Source: a virus. From it: a stretch of DNA of 33,669 nucleotides. The notes under the pieces were generated by a model. The model was not told the DNA's origin, ran no database searches, and was given only the letters and a program-made list of their open reading frames with translations. The stretch lies in IMG/VR virus record IMGVR_UViG_3300020603_000071, positions 1-33,669 of that record; one strand, 5' to 3'. Both the position numbers and the translations under genes were made by a program. Position 1 is the first letter of the stretch, and each line of letters starts with the position of its first letter. This document shows, one piece after another, positions 26,001 through 33,669 of this stretch.

Positions 26001-29000
26001 CTGTAGAGTATCCTACAGTAAAAGTGGTTACAATCCCAGATTTTACATTTAATTTGACAAGATTATTTTGAGATAGTCCATGAGTAGATGCAGTTGATAC
26101 TACAACATTATTCAATGTAACAGTTCCTTTAACTGTATTTCTATCACTTTCTAATTTGTGTGTTGCTCCTGTACCACTTGCAGTGTAATATAATAAATTG
26201 TCAAAGTTTGAAATGTTTGATTTGCTTGTTACCAATCCAACTACATCATCACCTAAATTTACAATATATAAATTAGAAATGTCCTCAAGATCACCATAAT
26301 TTGTTACTATGGTTGAAGTGCTTGGAGTATATTTAACTTTTTCACCATGTTTAAATTTATGTTTTGGTAAAAATATCCCAGCAGTTTTTACAAATCTAGA
26401 TTCTGAAATTCCTGGTCCAAGAGGATTAATAGTTAAATTATTTCCAGATCCTGGTATAGTAGAAGTGCCAATAGAAACAGATTCTGATGATTTAAAGTAA
26501 TATGAAGTATTTTCTTCTGGGAGATTGTAATTAAATTGATTGTCAAATATAAATTCAGTTTGTCTTAATGTAACTGGAGTTCCTCTTAAATGAGCTGGTG
26601 ATGGAGAAGTTCTCACAACATTGATTAAATTGTTTTTTGTGTCTAGTCCAATTATAGTCAAAATTTCATTTTCAATTTTAATTTTAGAATCAATCTTAAA
26701 AGAAAGAATAGATTCTTTAATTTGAATTGATGTTACTAATCCAGTTGTTGAACTATCTGGAAGATGTGTAGAAAGTCCAGCAGAAATATTTTCTACTAGA
26801 ATTTTTTTAAATCCTGAAATTTTTGGATAAGTTGATGTACTTAATCCAGAAACATTTACATAATAATTAGACTCTAAATTGTGATTAGTTGTACAAATTG
26901 CAACTATTTTATCTTGTGTTGAAGCGAACGTAACATTAGTAAATGTAGTTTCTGTGCTACTAACTGTGCTTACTCCAACACCAGAAATTTCTGAAATTTT
27001 TGCAGATGCTCCTGTACCATTATTTCCTACATTATCAAAAATAATGTCTTCATCTATTTGATAATCAAATCCACTATTAGAAATTAAAATTTCATCTATT
27101 GTTCCTTCAGATATTTGTGTTACAATAGCGTCGTTAGTAATTTCACTTTTTAAGAAATTGAAGTATTCATAACTATGCTCTTTATCATCCATTCTATAAG
27201 GTTTAGTACATTTATCAATTCCCAAATCATTAAAGTTTAAACTTTGATTATATTTCAAATCAAAATTTTCTTTTTGAGGAGTAAAACAATATTCATCTCC
27301 AATGATGTATGGAAATTCTGGGATATTGTTATCATCTAATGTGCAAAAGTAAGCATACACACCATTTGGATATTCTGGAGTTACGCAATATCTTCCATTG
27401 TGCTTATCTAAAGTTCCATCATTTGTAAATTTATAATCTTCTATACAATCATACAATGGAGAAGGGCTGATTTTATTTCTTGTGTAACCACTTCTCATTC
27501 TGGATAGACCACCTGTTCCATTTTGGTTTGTAAATCCAAATGGTCCATAAATTGGACAACCATCATATGCCCAACCAACAATTGGAGAATGACTTGTTGG
27601 TGATGATGGGATATTAAATTTTGTTCTTAAATTAGAATTTAAGAAAAATGTTCCAAAAACATTTCCAAATAAAGAATATTTTTTACCAAAAAGCAATCCA
27701 TTTTCTACATTACTATATCCAAGTTTACTTATTTCATTAATTGTCAAATTTTGAATATTTGCCTTAAGTTTCAATCCAGTTCCAACAGGAACTACTTTGA
27801 TTGTGGTATTGTTTTGAGAATAACCAACACCAGAATTAATTATTTTAACTTGTGTAATTTTTCCATCTACAATAATTGGGTATAAAGATGCTCCATATCC
27901 ATCTCCACTTACTACAAGTTTAAAATTATTATAATAGTTACTTCCTTGAGTTTTAACAACAACTTCATTAATTTCTCCATCAACAATTAAAGGTTCTAAT
28001 AAAGCATCAGATCCTTCTAACGGAATTATACTTAAATTTTTGTTAAAATTAATAATAGTTGCAGATCCTAGTGTATTTTTAGCTGGTTGTGCTAAACCTT
28101 TTTGAACTTCTACTCCTACTACAGATCCTTCAACAACTGGTGATAAAATTGCAGAATATCCAATAGTAGAAATTCCAGTTGTAGTCAAATTTCCTTTAAT
28201 ATTTACAATAATAGGTGAATATTGAAAAAAGTAAGTTGTAGCAAAATCTGTACTTAAAATGTCAACATAATCTGCTCCATTTTTAGTGTGTGATAATCTA
28301 AAATTATCATTGTCAAGTTTTACTATGTAATATTTTTTATTTGGTTCTAGTCCCTCTAAGTAAGTTCCATCAACTGTAACTATAATTTCTTCTCCACTTT
28401 CAAATCCATGATTTGCAGATCTAATAATGTTATCATAAATGTTAATATCTTCTGGTGGCACTGATAATTTTTTATAATTAAAATCATAATTATTATCTAC
28501 GATTACAACTTCATCTACGCATTTTTTTTTATTTTTTGAAATAAATTGATTGAGTCCACCACCATTGGTTCTCAATTTGATAAAATTAGTTTGATTAAAA
28601 GCATCAACTTGTGTTTTAGCAATTTTGAATGAAGTTCCAGATCCAACATTAATGACATAATAAACAGCACCATCTAGTAAAGTTCCATCAGAAGACAATG
28701 TTCCAATCCCAATTGGTCTTGTGCCAAAAGTTTTATAAACAATTGGTTCACCAGTAATAAATCTATGTTGAGAATTGAAAATAAATGAATTTGTTGAAGT
28801 GTTTACTACATCATCTTTTGTAGTAGAGTTAAAAGTTACAGAATTAGAGATCAACTTCATCTTAACTTCTGTTATAACCTCAGTGTTATTTCCTCCACTG
28901 ATAGTTACAATTGGAGGTTCTAAGTAATCAAATCCTGGATCTATAACTTCAATTTTTTTTAATTTTCCTTTCAGTTGAGGAATTAATTTAGTTTCAGTAT

Positions 29001-31293
29001 CTTCTACATTTCCATCAAAAATTTTAAACTGAGGAGGATTTAATAAACTATAATTTTCTCCACTATTTGTCACAACAATGTTATCAATTTTGCCATAATA
29101 TAATTTGTCAAATGATTTGTAATTTTGAATTTCTACTCCATTTACAAAAATTCCAACAGGACCAGAATTTGTTTTTTGTTTTACTACTGGATAAACTGGA
29201 GTTTTTAGAAATTTTCTAAGTATTTTTGCAGTAGTAAAATTATTATCATAAAGAGGAGAAATAATTAAATTTAAATTAGTGATAAAACCAGTAACAATAC
29301 CAGAAGAAGTTTGATTGTATTCTACAAATGAAATATAAGAAGATAACCCTACATTTTCTCTTGACTCTGATAATCTAATTCTGTTACTATTGACTCTAGA
29401 AACATAGTAACTAACCCCTGTGGAAATACCAATTTTATTTTGAAAATTTCCAGATACTTGATAATTTACAACAGTTACTAATTCTCCACTATAAAAATTA
29501 TGAGATCCATTTAATTCAAAATTATTTACTGAAAATGTAAATTGTCTTTTATATGGATTGATTTCATAATCAGGAAGACCATTTGAGGTCAAGTAGTTAT
29601 AATTTTGGTCAACAAAAGAATCTTGAATATTAGCAATAAATTTATTACTGATTGATTCGATGACATTAGCAGGAGATAAAGTCTTCTTTAATGTTCTTCT
29701 GAAGAATACTTCTTTTCCTAATATGGATAGATTATTAATTTGTTGAACACTAAATTGTTTTTGTAAAGTAGTGGCAACAGTTAAATTGGTTGCTATGGCG
29801 ATATTAGTTCTTTTATCAAAAAGATCTACCTTATCTCCATTTTTTAATCCATGATCATATTTGGTAAGAACTAATCCAGAGTTAATGTCAAATCCTTCTT
29901 TAAGGTATTGAGTAATATATGGAGTGATTTGAGATGTGACAATGCCAGCATAGACATTAATTGGGTGGTTGTAGTATAATGAATTGACAAATGTAGATTC
30001 TTTTGGATTTCCAATATCAGTAATTTTAATAGGATCTTTTGGATATGCAAAAGATATATCAGAAGAATTTATCTTTGATAAAACATTGTGAATTCTAAAT
30101 TTTACTGGTTTTGTACTGTCCCCATTTTCATAGGAATAAACATAATTTTGAGAAAATGCTTTTACACCTCTTGGAATATTATTAGTAATTCCAGAGCAAT
30201 TTAAAAATTGGTCATTTGTTTTATCTGTATATGTAACTGTTAATTCATTTACAATCACTGTTCCAGATTGTGCAAATCCAATAGTAGAATCTACAAATAA
30301 TTCTGTACTACCTGCTGGAATAGCATCTGTAACAAATGATTTTGATGTAGCTACAAAAGTTCCAGAAATAGAACCTTTTGGATTTAAATTATTTGAATAT
30401 CCAGAGAATAATTTAATATTATGAAAAACAGTTCCACCTATAGGATATTGTTCTATTTCATAAATTGAACCATTTGCCTCTAAAACTCCATCAGATGTAA
30501 ATTCATCTTGATATAATGTCTGACCTTTAATTTTTGTTGGATCTCCACTTACAAGTTCCCCCAGAAGGGTTTCTGTAATGACCCACTGGTCATCAGAAGT
30601 TGTAAAACATAAATCTTGTGGTTTTATAACTTCAACTTTAATGTTATATAAAACTTTGAATAAAATTTTATAAGCTTCATCAGTACCTTTTGTCAAATAA
30701 AATGATTTTGATTTGCTAATAAAGTTTTGTGGGTTGATATTTGAATCAAAACTAACTTCTTCAAATCCTGGAGTAAACTGATATTTAATTTTTTTGAAAA
30801 ATTCCTGTAAGAACAGATTGCTCAGGTTTTGAACTGATGTACCTGAGGTATGTTCATTAGATTCTGTTTGAGAGAAAACTAAGAATTCTGGATTGTTCTC
30901 TTGAGTTAATGATGAGATGCCACTAAATCCACGAATACAACCAGTAAAGGTATTTGTAGTAATTCCAGTATAAGTAATAATCTCATCATCAATTTTTAAA
31001 AGACCATATTGATTTGGCCAACCTTTTGTAGAATTTACATTAATAACATCGTCAAAAAACTCTACATCACTTGTTAATGATGTATTGATGATTAAATTAG
31101 TCTTATCAAATGAATCAAGATTTTTGTAAGAGACTAAATTTTCTGCAAGGTCAACTGATGCCCCTTGATATTCCTGTGAAATATAATATTGCTTTAAAAA
31201 TTCTGAAAAGTTTGGATTTTCTGCTAAAATAAACTCTGGAATCTGATTCTCAATGACATCATTGATCTTGACTACTTTTTTTTCTTGATTCAT
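23017..31293 (-). CDS. Giant YHYH-domain baseplate wedge protein in the gp7 position
   Basis: This 2758-residue protein follows gp6 directly, where T4 encodes gp7 (1032 residues). The N-terminus (VIENQIPEFILAENPNFSEF, then LKQYYISQEYQGASVDLAEN) is typical of the large wedge protein of marine T4-like phages. A block near 200-235 (YLTKGTDEAYKILFKVLYNI, then KVEVIKPQDL) is also characteristic. Residues about 1236-1340 form a YHYH-type domain: SPIVGWAYDGCPIYGPFGF, then HNGRYCVTPEYPNGVYAYFC and PYIIGDEY. Much of the rest is a series of short repeats: IDDEIITYTG to GCIRGFSG, HGF-x2-G modules with YYI or YYV, and about eight GxxY-x3-P beta repeats. It probably forms a large part of the wedge periphery. 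The gp7 equivalence is by synteny, not by clear similarity to T4 gp7. Confidence 0.87.
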   Translation of the reverse strand: MNQEKKVVKINDVIENQIPEFILAENPNFSEFLKQYYISQEYQGASVDLAENLVSYKNLDSFDKTNLIINTSLTSDVEFFDDVINVNSTKGWPNQYGLLKIDDEIITYTGITTNTFTGCIRGFSGISSLTQENNPEFLVFSQTESNEHTSGTSVQNLSNLFLQEFFKKIKYQFTPGFEEVSFDSNINPQNFISKSKSFYLTKGTDEAYKILFKVLYNIKVEVIKPQDLCFTTSDDQWVITETLLGELVSGDPTKIKGQTLYQDEFTSDGVLEANGSIYEIEQYPIGGTVFHNIKLFSGYSNNLNPKGSISGTFVATSKSFVTDAIPAGSTELFVDSTIGFAQSGTVIVNELTVTYTDKTNDQFLNCSGITNNIPRGVKAFSQNYVYSYENGDSTKPVKFRIHNVLSKINSSDISFAYPKDPIKITDIGNPKESTFVNSLYYNHPINVYAGIVTSQITPYITQYLKEGFDINSGLVLTKYDHGLKNGDKVDLFDKRTNIAIATNLTVATTLQKQFSVQQINNLSILGKEVFFRRTLKKTLSPANVIESISNKFIANIQDSFVDQNYNYLTSNGLPDYEINPYKRQFTFSVNNFELNGSHNFYSGELVTVVNYQVSGNFQNKIGISTGVSYYVSRVNSNRIRLSESRENVGLSSYISFVEYNQTSSGIVTGFITNLNLIISPLYDNNFTTAKILRKFLKTPVYPVVKQKTNSGPVGIFVNGVEIQNYKSFDKLYYGKIDNIVVTNSGENYSLLNPPQFKIFDGNVEDTETKLIPQLKGKLKKIEVIDPGFDYLEPPIVTISGGNNTEVITEVKMKLISNSVTFNSTTKDDVVNTSTNSFIFNSQHRFITGEPIVYKTFGTRPIGIGTLSSDGTLLDGAVYYVINVGSGTSFKIAKTQVDAFNQTNFIKLRTNGGGLNQFISKNKKKCVDEVVIVDNNYDFNYKKLSVPPEDINIYDNIIRSANHGFESGEEIIVTVDGTYLEGLEPNKKYYIVKLDNDNFRLSHTKNGADYVDILSTDFATTYFFQYSPIIVNIKGNLTTTGISTIGYSAILSPVVEGSVVGVEVQKGLAQPAKNTLGSATIINFNKNLSIIPLEGSDALLEPLIVDGEINEVVVKTQGSNYYNNFKLVVSGDGYGASLYPIIVDGKITQVKIINSGVGYSQNNTTIKVVPVGTGLKLKANIQNLTINEISKLGYSNVENGLLFGKKYSLFGNVFGTFFLNSNLRTKFNIPSSPTSHSPIVGWAYDGCPIYGPFGFTNQNGTGGLSRMRSGYTRNKISPSPLYDCIEDYKFTNDGTLDKHNGRYCVTPEYPNGVYAYFCTLDDNNIPEFPYIIGDEYCFTPQKENFDLKYNQSLNFNDLGIDKCTKPYRMDDKEHSYEYFNFLKSEITNDAIVTQISEGTIDEILISNSGFDYQIDEDIIFDNVGNNGTGASAKISEISGVGVSTVSSTETTFTNVTFASTQDKIVAICTTNHNLESNYYVNVSGLSTSTYPKISGFKKILVENISAGLSTHLPDSSTTGLVTSIQIKESILSFKIDSKIKIENEILTIIGLDTKNNLINVVRTSPSPAHLRGTPVTLRQTEFIFDNQFNYNLPEENTSYYFKSSESVSIGTSTIPGSGNNLTINPLGPGISESRFVKTAGIFLPKHKFKHGEKVKYTPSTSTIVTNYGDLEDISNLYIVNLGDDVVGLVTSKSNISNFDNLLYYTASGTGATHKLESDRNTVKGTVTLNNVVVSTASTHGLSQNNLVKLNVKSGIVTTFTVGYSTVTKRAYINSNINPRIDVYENDIVRFDVASADLANTQFNFYTDPLFQNKYFGTSQSGLEVVRTTNYVTLNISDYTPKILYYNLESSSKEIYSDKTIINYNEIIVNNSAYNGQGYITTCTSSTFTLNYPLNLERKSYTSNSSILSYTILSKGIRGPIAATKFISKGANYQKIPSIKSIKTQFGFGASLIANSKTIGKIKNVQILNTKSIYPSDQTLKPLSNVFSVIRLKDNLKVSNISILSGGKNYLTEPTLELYNKLENTIVSDFSAKAILKNSSIDSIQILNPGSGLKNTNNQIVVTKNTNGIRILEVSVSGVTSPYTITLTLETPIVGFSTDNSLEIKVEDEIFVEGISYTVGSGFNSSDYKYEPFTVTYVDQAFGSQNAATIQYELPSFPGIYAEDSYDAKVINYQNIPKFSVDLTESEFFNSEKINETHIIDNNENSKITNLLKVKESTSLQTNQTITGSSSNSKGKVYSIENFDTSFNVDSSVSEIIGWKNFKGNLSSILQKLPDNDYYQKFSYSLKSKKPFIDWNSIVSDITHVSGYKKFGDLIVESTLPVGIASTLSIKSNSDSTVNLSLSEYGNVNTVSGFDLISEEDVDNNNGLYSEYLKFKSKKLSNFLLSKENRVLSIDDISNLFNTDNFPVVNITLDTIDSTNVNVLKYIFFISSTTSFFGQFVLPQFLEVFITRSENDVNLTSYSYFYDTSSSIVSILGDVTADISPTNSDEIVVSFTPKNPFNSYAIRALKEISQVNSGISTVSIGYNRNVEITTGYASTETSSIQTFYTIPALECKSGTLFVGLSTISNKVESSIELSFININGQINYNVYSEQKSKNLGSVGVTTSGSDIIFTYDGGVGLPNEVKISANLNLLVETLTSPAYQLKDLTRLDSGKVTFSGTGPQIISTISSDYGVSKITLEIEKTVGVTTQRCLVQLNSIHFENYLNIIEYGFVGNLPQGQFTFQSNYDSGSGNYVLSMEGTESADYIIKFYQRSITSPN

Positions 31294-31297
31294 TTTA

Positions 31298-33175
31298 TTA
31301 GTTTCTTACTTTTCTATCATAAGTGTAACTTGATTCTGGATTAAACATGCTTCCAGAAGCATTTTCTCCAGATGAGATAACATCTTTGACCATTGAAATG
31401 GTGCTTGTTCCTATATCTAATTTGAGATAGATTGTCTTTTTAGCAATCACATCATTAGAATACGGAGTTGCTTCCAGTTCTATAATATTATTTGGTCTCA
31501 AAGTAGAAATTACATTTATATTATCTATATTTATTTTTCCAATGATATAATCAACTGTACCTATATTCTTAGACTGTGTGATTACTTTTTCTCCAATTAA
31601 TGAGAATAAAAATAATGTTCCAGTCTTCATGTCTGGTTTTGGAATATCAGAGATGTAAACTACATCGGCAACATTCTTTACATAGAATCCTGTTGACCTT
31701 AAATTGAATCCATCTGCACTTAAATCACTAAATCTATTCTCAAAACAAACCTCATACTGAGTTGGTTTTCCTAAAACAACTCCAACATTCCTTCTAATCT
31801 TGACTCTGGTGATGTTAGAGGTGATTGCAGTGTTAGTAGCATCAATAACTCTCAGAGCTTTACTGTACTTAAATCTCCCACCAAACTTGTTAAGGTCAGT
31901 TGAGTTGGAAAATGCAGTCAAAGAACTGGCAACTTGTGATTTTAAGGTATCAACAGACCCTACAAAGTTAGAATTATAGTAAACAGTTGACTCTAACTCA
32001 ACATAGAGGACATTAACATCAACAAATTCTGGTTTGATGCCAGCAATTGTGTACTTTTTGAGTAATGAAAGGATATTTTCTTTAGTTGCTTCTGACAAAT
32101 ATTCTGAATTTTTTGGTTTTACTGCTAAAAAGACCTTTCCATACTGAGGAGGATCTAATTCTTCTCCTCCATAGGCAGTAACTGACTCAATATTGGAGTA
32201 GATTGATGGCAATAATGCCTCATAATCACCTGCTGTGACTGCTCTGTACTGTGATGCATACAGTCTTGGGGCATAATACCTTATAGAGTCTGTAGACTGG
32301 ATATCGTCCCCATTCTGAGAGGGTACATTAGTGACAACAATACCCACATTTGGACTTAATGCATTGTTTGAATTGTCTTGGATGGTGCCTGAAAAAGTAA
32401 AATTGGATGCTCCATTCCCAGCAGGACCATTTGTGACAATATATGATGCTGTAATTTGGGATCCATTGGTTATTTTTTTACCAAAAACACCATCGCCAAA
32501 GAAAAGTTCATACTTTTCATCAGCAATTTCTTGAACTAAGAAGATTTGAGAGGCAGAACTGATGCTAACAATGTTATCTACTGCTACATATTGCTCATTT
32601 GTACCACCATTATTAACATTGACTCTAATTGTAGAGGTATCTACATAAGGATTTGGGATAATATACTTCTGATTTGGTTGAGAATTGTTTACTGTAAAGG
32701 ATTTTGTTAAAAATGTACCTTCATAAATGTCAATTTCAGAGAAAATTGCCTGACCACCCACAACTCCAACAGTAATATCCTCTGGGGTTGAGAAAATATA
32801 ACTTGTATTGTCTAATGAACCAGTGCAAACAATGCCTGATTTGAGTGTTGCAGTCTTTACTGAGGTGCTAATACCTGTTGCAATGAAGGAAATATTTGCT
32901 TTTGCTGCTCTTCTGGACAGTGGAACAAATCCTATATTTCTTGCAAGAGAAACGACATTCTCTCTGACTGTTGCACTGTCCAAAAATGCCTCATTTGCCA
33001 CCATGTTGGTGTTGTAGGCAGTCAGATAACTGTTGTAGGCAAGTACATCAATCAGTACTGAAAAGTTAGAACCTTCAAAATCAAAGTCAGTAAAGGTTGA
33101 ATTTGCTCTTAGATAGTCTTTGATGGAGGCTCTAATCTGATCGAAGTCCAGATTAGTGAAATCTGTGAATGCCAT
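31298..33175 (-). CDS. 6: Baseplate wedge subunit gp6
   Basis: This 625-residue core wedge protein forms the ring around the hub; T4 gp6 has 660 residues. The N-terminal region (FDQIRASIKDYLRANSTFTD, then FDFEGSNFSVLIDVLAYNSY and NTNMVANEAFLDSATVRENV) is the conserved gp6/J-like start. Near residues 310-355 is the baseplate J-like signature YRAVTAGDYEALLPSIYSNI, then ESVTAYGGEELDPPQYGKVF. The ATG at 33175 shares a base with the gp25 stop (TAATG), as in translationally coupled pairs. The gene ends 4 bp before the gp7-position gene. Confidence 0.95.
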   Translation of the reverse strand: MAFTDFTNLDFDQIRASIKDYLRANSTFTDFDFEGSNFSVLIDVLAYNSYLTAYNTNMVANEAFLDSATVRENVVSLARNIGFVPLSRRAAKANISFIATGISTSVKTATLKSGIVCTGSLDNTSYIFSTPEDITVGVVGGQAIFSEIDIYEGTFLTKSFTVNNSQPNQKYIIPNPYVDTSTIRVNVNNGGTNEQYVAVDNIVSISSASQIFLVQEIADEKYELFFGDGVFGKKITNGSQITASYIVTNGPAGNGASNFTFSGTIQDNSNNALSPNVGIVVTNVPSQNGDDIQSTDSIRYYAPRLYASQYRAVTAGDYEALLPSIYSNIESVTAYGGEELDPPQYGKVFLAVKPKNSEYLSEATKENILSLLKKYTIAGIKPEFVDVNVLYVELESTVYYNSNFVGSVDTLKSQVASSLTAFSNSTDLNKFGGRFKYSKALRVIDATNTAITSNITRVKIRRNVGVVLGKPTQYEVCFENRFSDLSADGFNLRSTGFYVKNVADVVYISDIPKPDMKTGTLFLFSLIGEKVITQSKNIGTVDYIIGKINIDNINVISTLRPNNIIELEATPYSNDVIAKKTIYLKLDIGTSTISMVKDVISSGENASGSMFNPESSYTYDRKVRN

Positions 33176-33579
33176 TAGTATCTAGTTGGTTGTAATATGA
33201 AGTTAATTGCCTGTGTTGGAACAGCAAGTCCAACAATATCATAAGTAATAGTTACATCAAGTTCATTATCTTCAGGATATAATTCAACATTTACATCTCT
33301 AACAACAACTCTTGGTTCAAAGTTAGAGAGAACAGTCTTAATTTCTTCTTGTAAAGGGTCTACAATTCCACTATCTGCAAGTTCAAAGAAGTAACTTTCA
33401 ACTTTTGACCCTAAAAGTGAGTTAAAAAACCTTTCACCAACTCTTGTTCTGACTAAATTAACTACAGATCGCTTAATTGCATCTTCATTTGAGAGTGTTC
33501 CAATATCATTAGTCACAGGATGCCTTAAAAAGGACAAGCTGATGTCTTTAAATCCTCTTGAAATATTCTGTAAAGGCAC
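33175..33579 (-). CDS. 25: Baseplate wedge subunit gp25 (GPW/gp25 family)
   Basis: This 134-residue protein connects the baseplate wedge with the sheath and belongs to the gp25/lysozyme-like sheath-initiator family. It shows SRGFKDISLSFLRHPVTNDI, NLVRTRVGERFFNSLLGSKV and the invariant NFEPRV core near residue 90, followed by VNVELYPEDNELDVTITYDI. T4 gp25 has 132 residues. The only usable start is GTG at 33579: the next codons upstream are CAG, TCA and then TAG, so no ATG is possible in frame. An AATAAATA element lies 25 nt upstream. Confidence 0.95.
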   Translation of the reverse strand: MPLQNISRGFKDISLSFLRHPVTNDIGTLSNEDAIKRSVVNLVRTRVGERFFNSLLGSKVESYFFELADSGIVDPLQEEIKTVLSNFEPRVVVRDVNVELYPEDNELDVTITYDIVGLAVPTQAINFILQPTRY

Positions 33580-33604
33580 CTGTGACTATCAAATACATTA
33601 CTTT

Positions 33605-33612
33605 TATTTATT
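33605..33612 (-). promoter_or_regulatory. Candidate late promoter (AATAAATA) before gp25
   Basis: AATAAATA, one mismatch from the T4 late consensus, lies 25 nt upstream of the gp25 GTG start and overlaps the stop of the preceding gene. It could drive the wedge block gp25-gp6 onwards. Confidence 0.42.
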
Positions 33613-33669
33613 GAGGTTTGCCATAGGTTGGTTCAGTTCCATATTCCCAATCATCATAGTCCTCATCAT
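33608..33669 (-). CDS. C-terminal end of an unidentified upstream protein (partial)
   Basis: The minus-strand frame is open from the window edge and ends DEDYDDWEYGTEPTYGKPQ followed by TAA at 33610-33608. Only about 20 residues, acidic and Tyr-rich, are visible, too few to identify. By position next to gp25 it should be another baseplate or tail gene. The closeness of its stop to the gp25 promoter candidate supports it being a real gene end. Confidence 0.55.
   Translation of the reverse strand, partial: DEDYDDWEYGTEPTYGKPQ

Noticed and set aside
31540-31560. AATAAATA inside gp6 as a further late promoter
   Set aside because: It lies deep in coding sequence about 250 nt before the next gene. 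One such match is expected by chance in DNA this AT-rich.
1687-33017. Other plus-strand ORFs of 60-130 aa (for example 2353-2607, 3187-3441, 7459-7725, 23999-24391, 32808-33017)
   Set aside because: All lie wholly inside well-supported minus-strand genes, have no recognisable domains, and are expected antisense shadows.
1-33669. tRNA genes, insertion sequences or an integration site
   Set aside because: I saw no cloverleaf-like sequence, transposase motif, terminal inverted repeats or integrase. The window is filled by structural genes with junctions under 100 bp.

Overview
The window is a slice of the virion-structure region of a T4-like marine myovirus, most like cyanophages (Kyanoviridae-type) and their pelagic relatives. 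The evidence is gene content and order (gp25, gp6, a very large gp7-position protein, gp8, a DUF4815 protein, gp13, gp14, gp15, gp16, gp17, gp18), very AT-rich DNA, and domain types I know from marine T4-like phages: YHYH, DUF4815, a collagen-like fibre, and short Cys/Lys modules. The host cannot be read from the window.

Every supported gene lies on the minus strand, so transcription runs from high to low coordinates. Genes are packed end to end, many with stop/start overlaps. The largest gap is about 80 bp, just before the tail sheath gene. From right to left: the last residues of an unidentified protein (33669-33608); the baseplate wedge block gp25, gp6, a 2758-aa YHYH-containing protein, a 926-aa modular protein, gp8 and a 2142-aa DUF4815 protein (33579-12215); two small conserved-looking ORFs (12215-11819), one only 58 aa; the neck proteins gp13 and gp14 (11797-9589); an accessory pair, a collagen-like fibre with an embedded cupredoxin-like domain and a subtilisin-like serine protease (9561-5691); the tail completion protein gp15; small terminase gp16; a 436-aa basic Cys-rich mosaic protein; large terminase gp17; a small four-Cys protein; and the first 362 residues of tail sheath gp18 (1086-1, running off the left edge).

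Together these genes make the baseplate wedges, neck, sheath terminator, sheath and DNA-packaging motor. Relative to T4, where 13-14-15-16-17-18 are contiguous, extra genes sit between gp14 and gp15 (fibre plus protease), between gp16 and gp17 (436-aa protein) and between gp17 and gp18 (four-Cys protein). The wedge proteins are greatly enlarged and carry several short recurring modules shared between different proteins. Promoter candidates match the T4 late consensus: TATAAATA upstream of gp18 and of the DUF4815 gene, and AATAAATA in four gene junctions.

The observations most worth follow-up are the fibre's complete type 1 copper ligand set, flanked by in-frame 74-bp direct repeats, and the intact subtilisin-like protease carrying a virion-type C-terminal module. 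No tRNA, CRISPR array, insertion sequence or plus-strand gene was supported.
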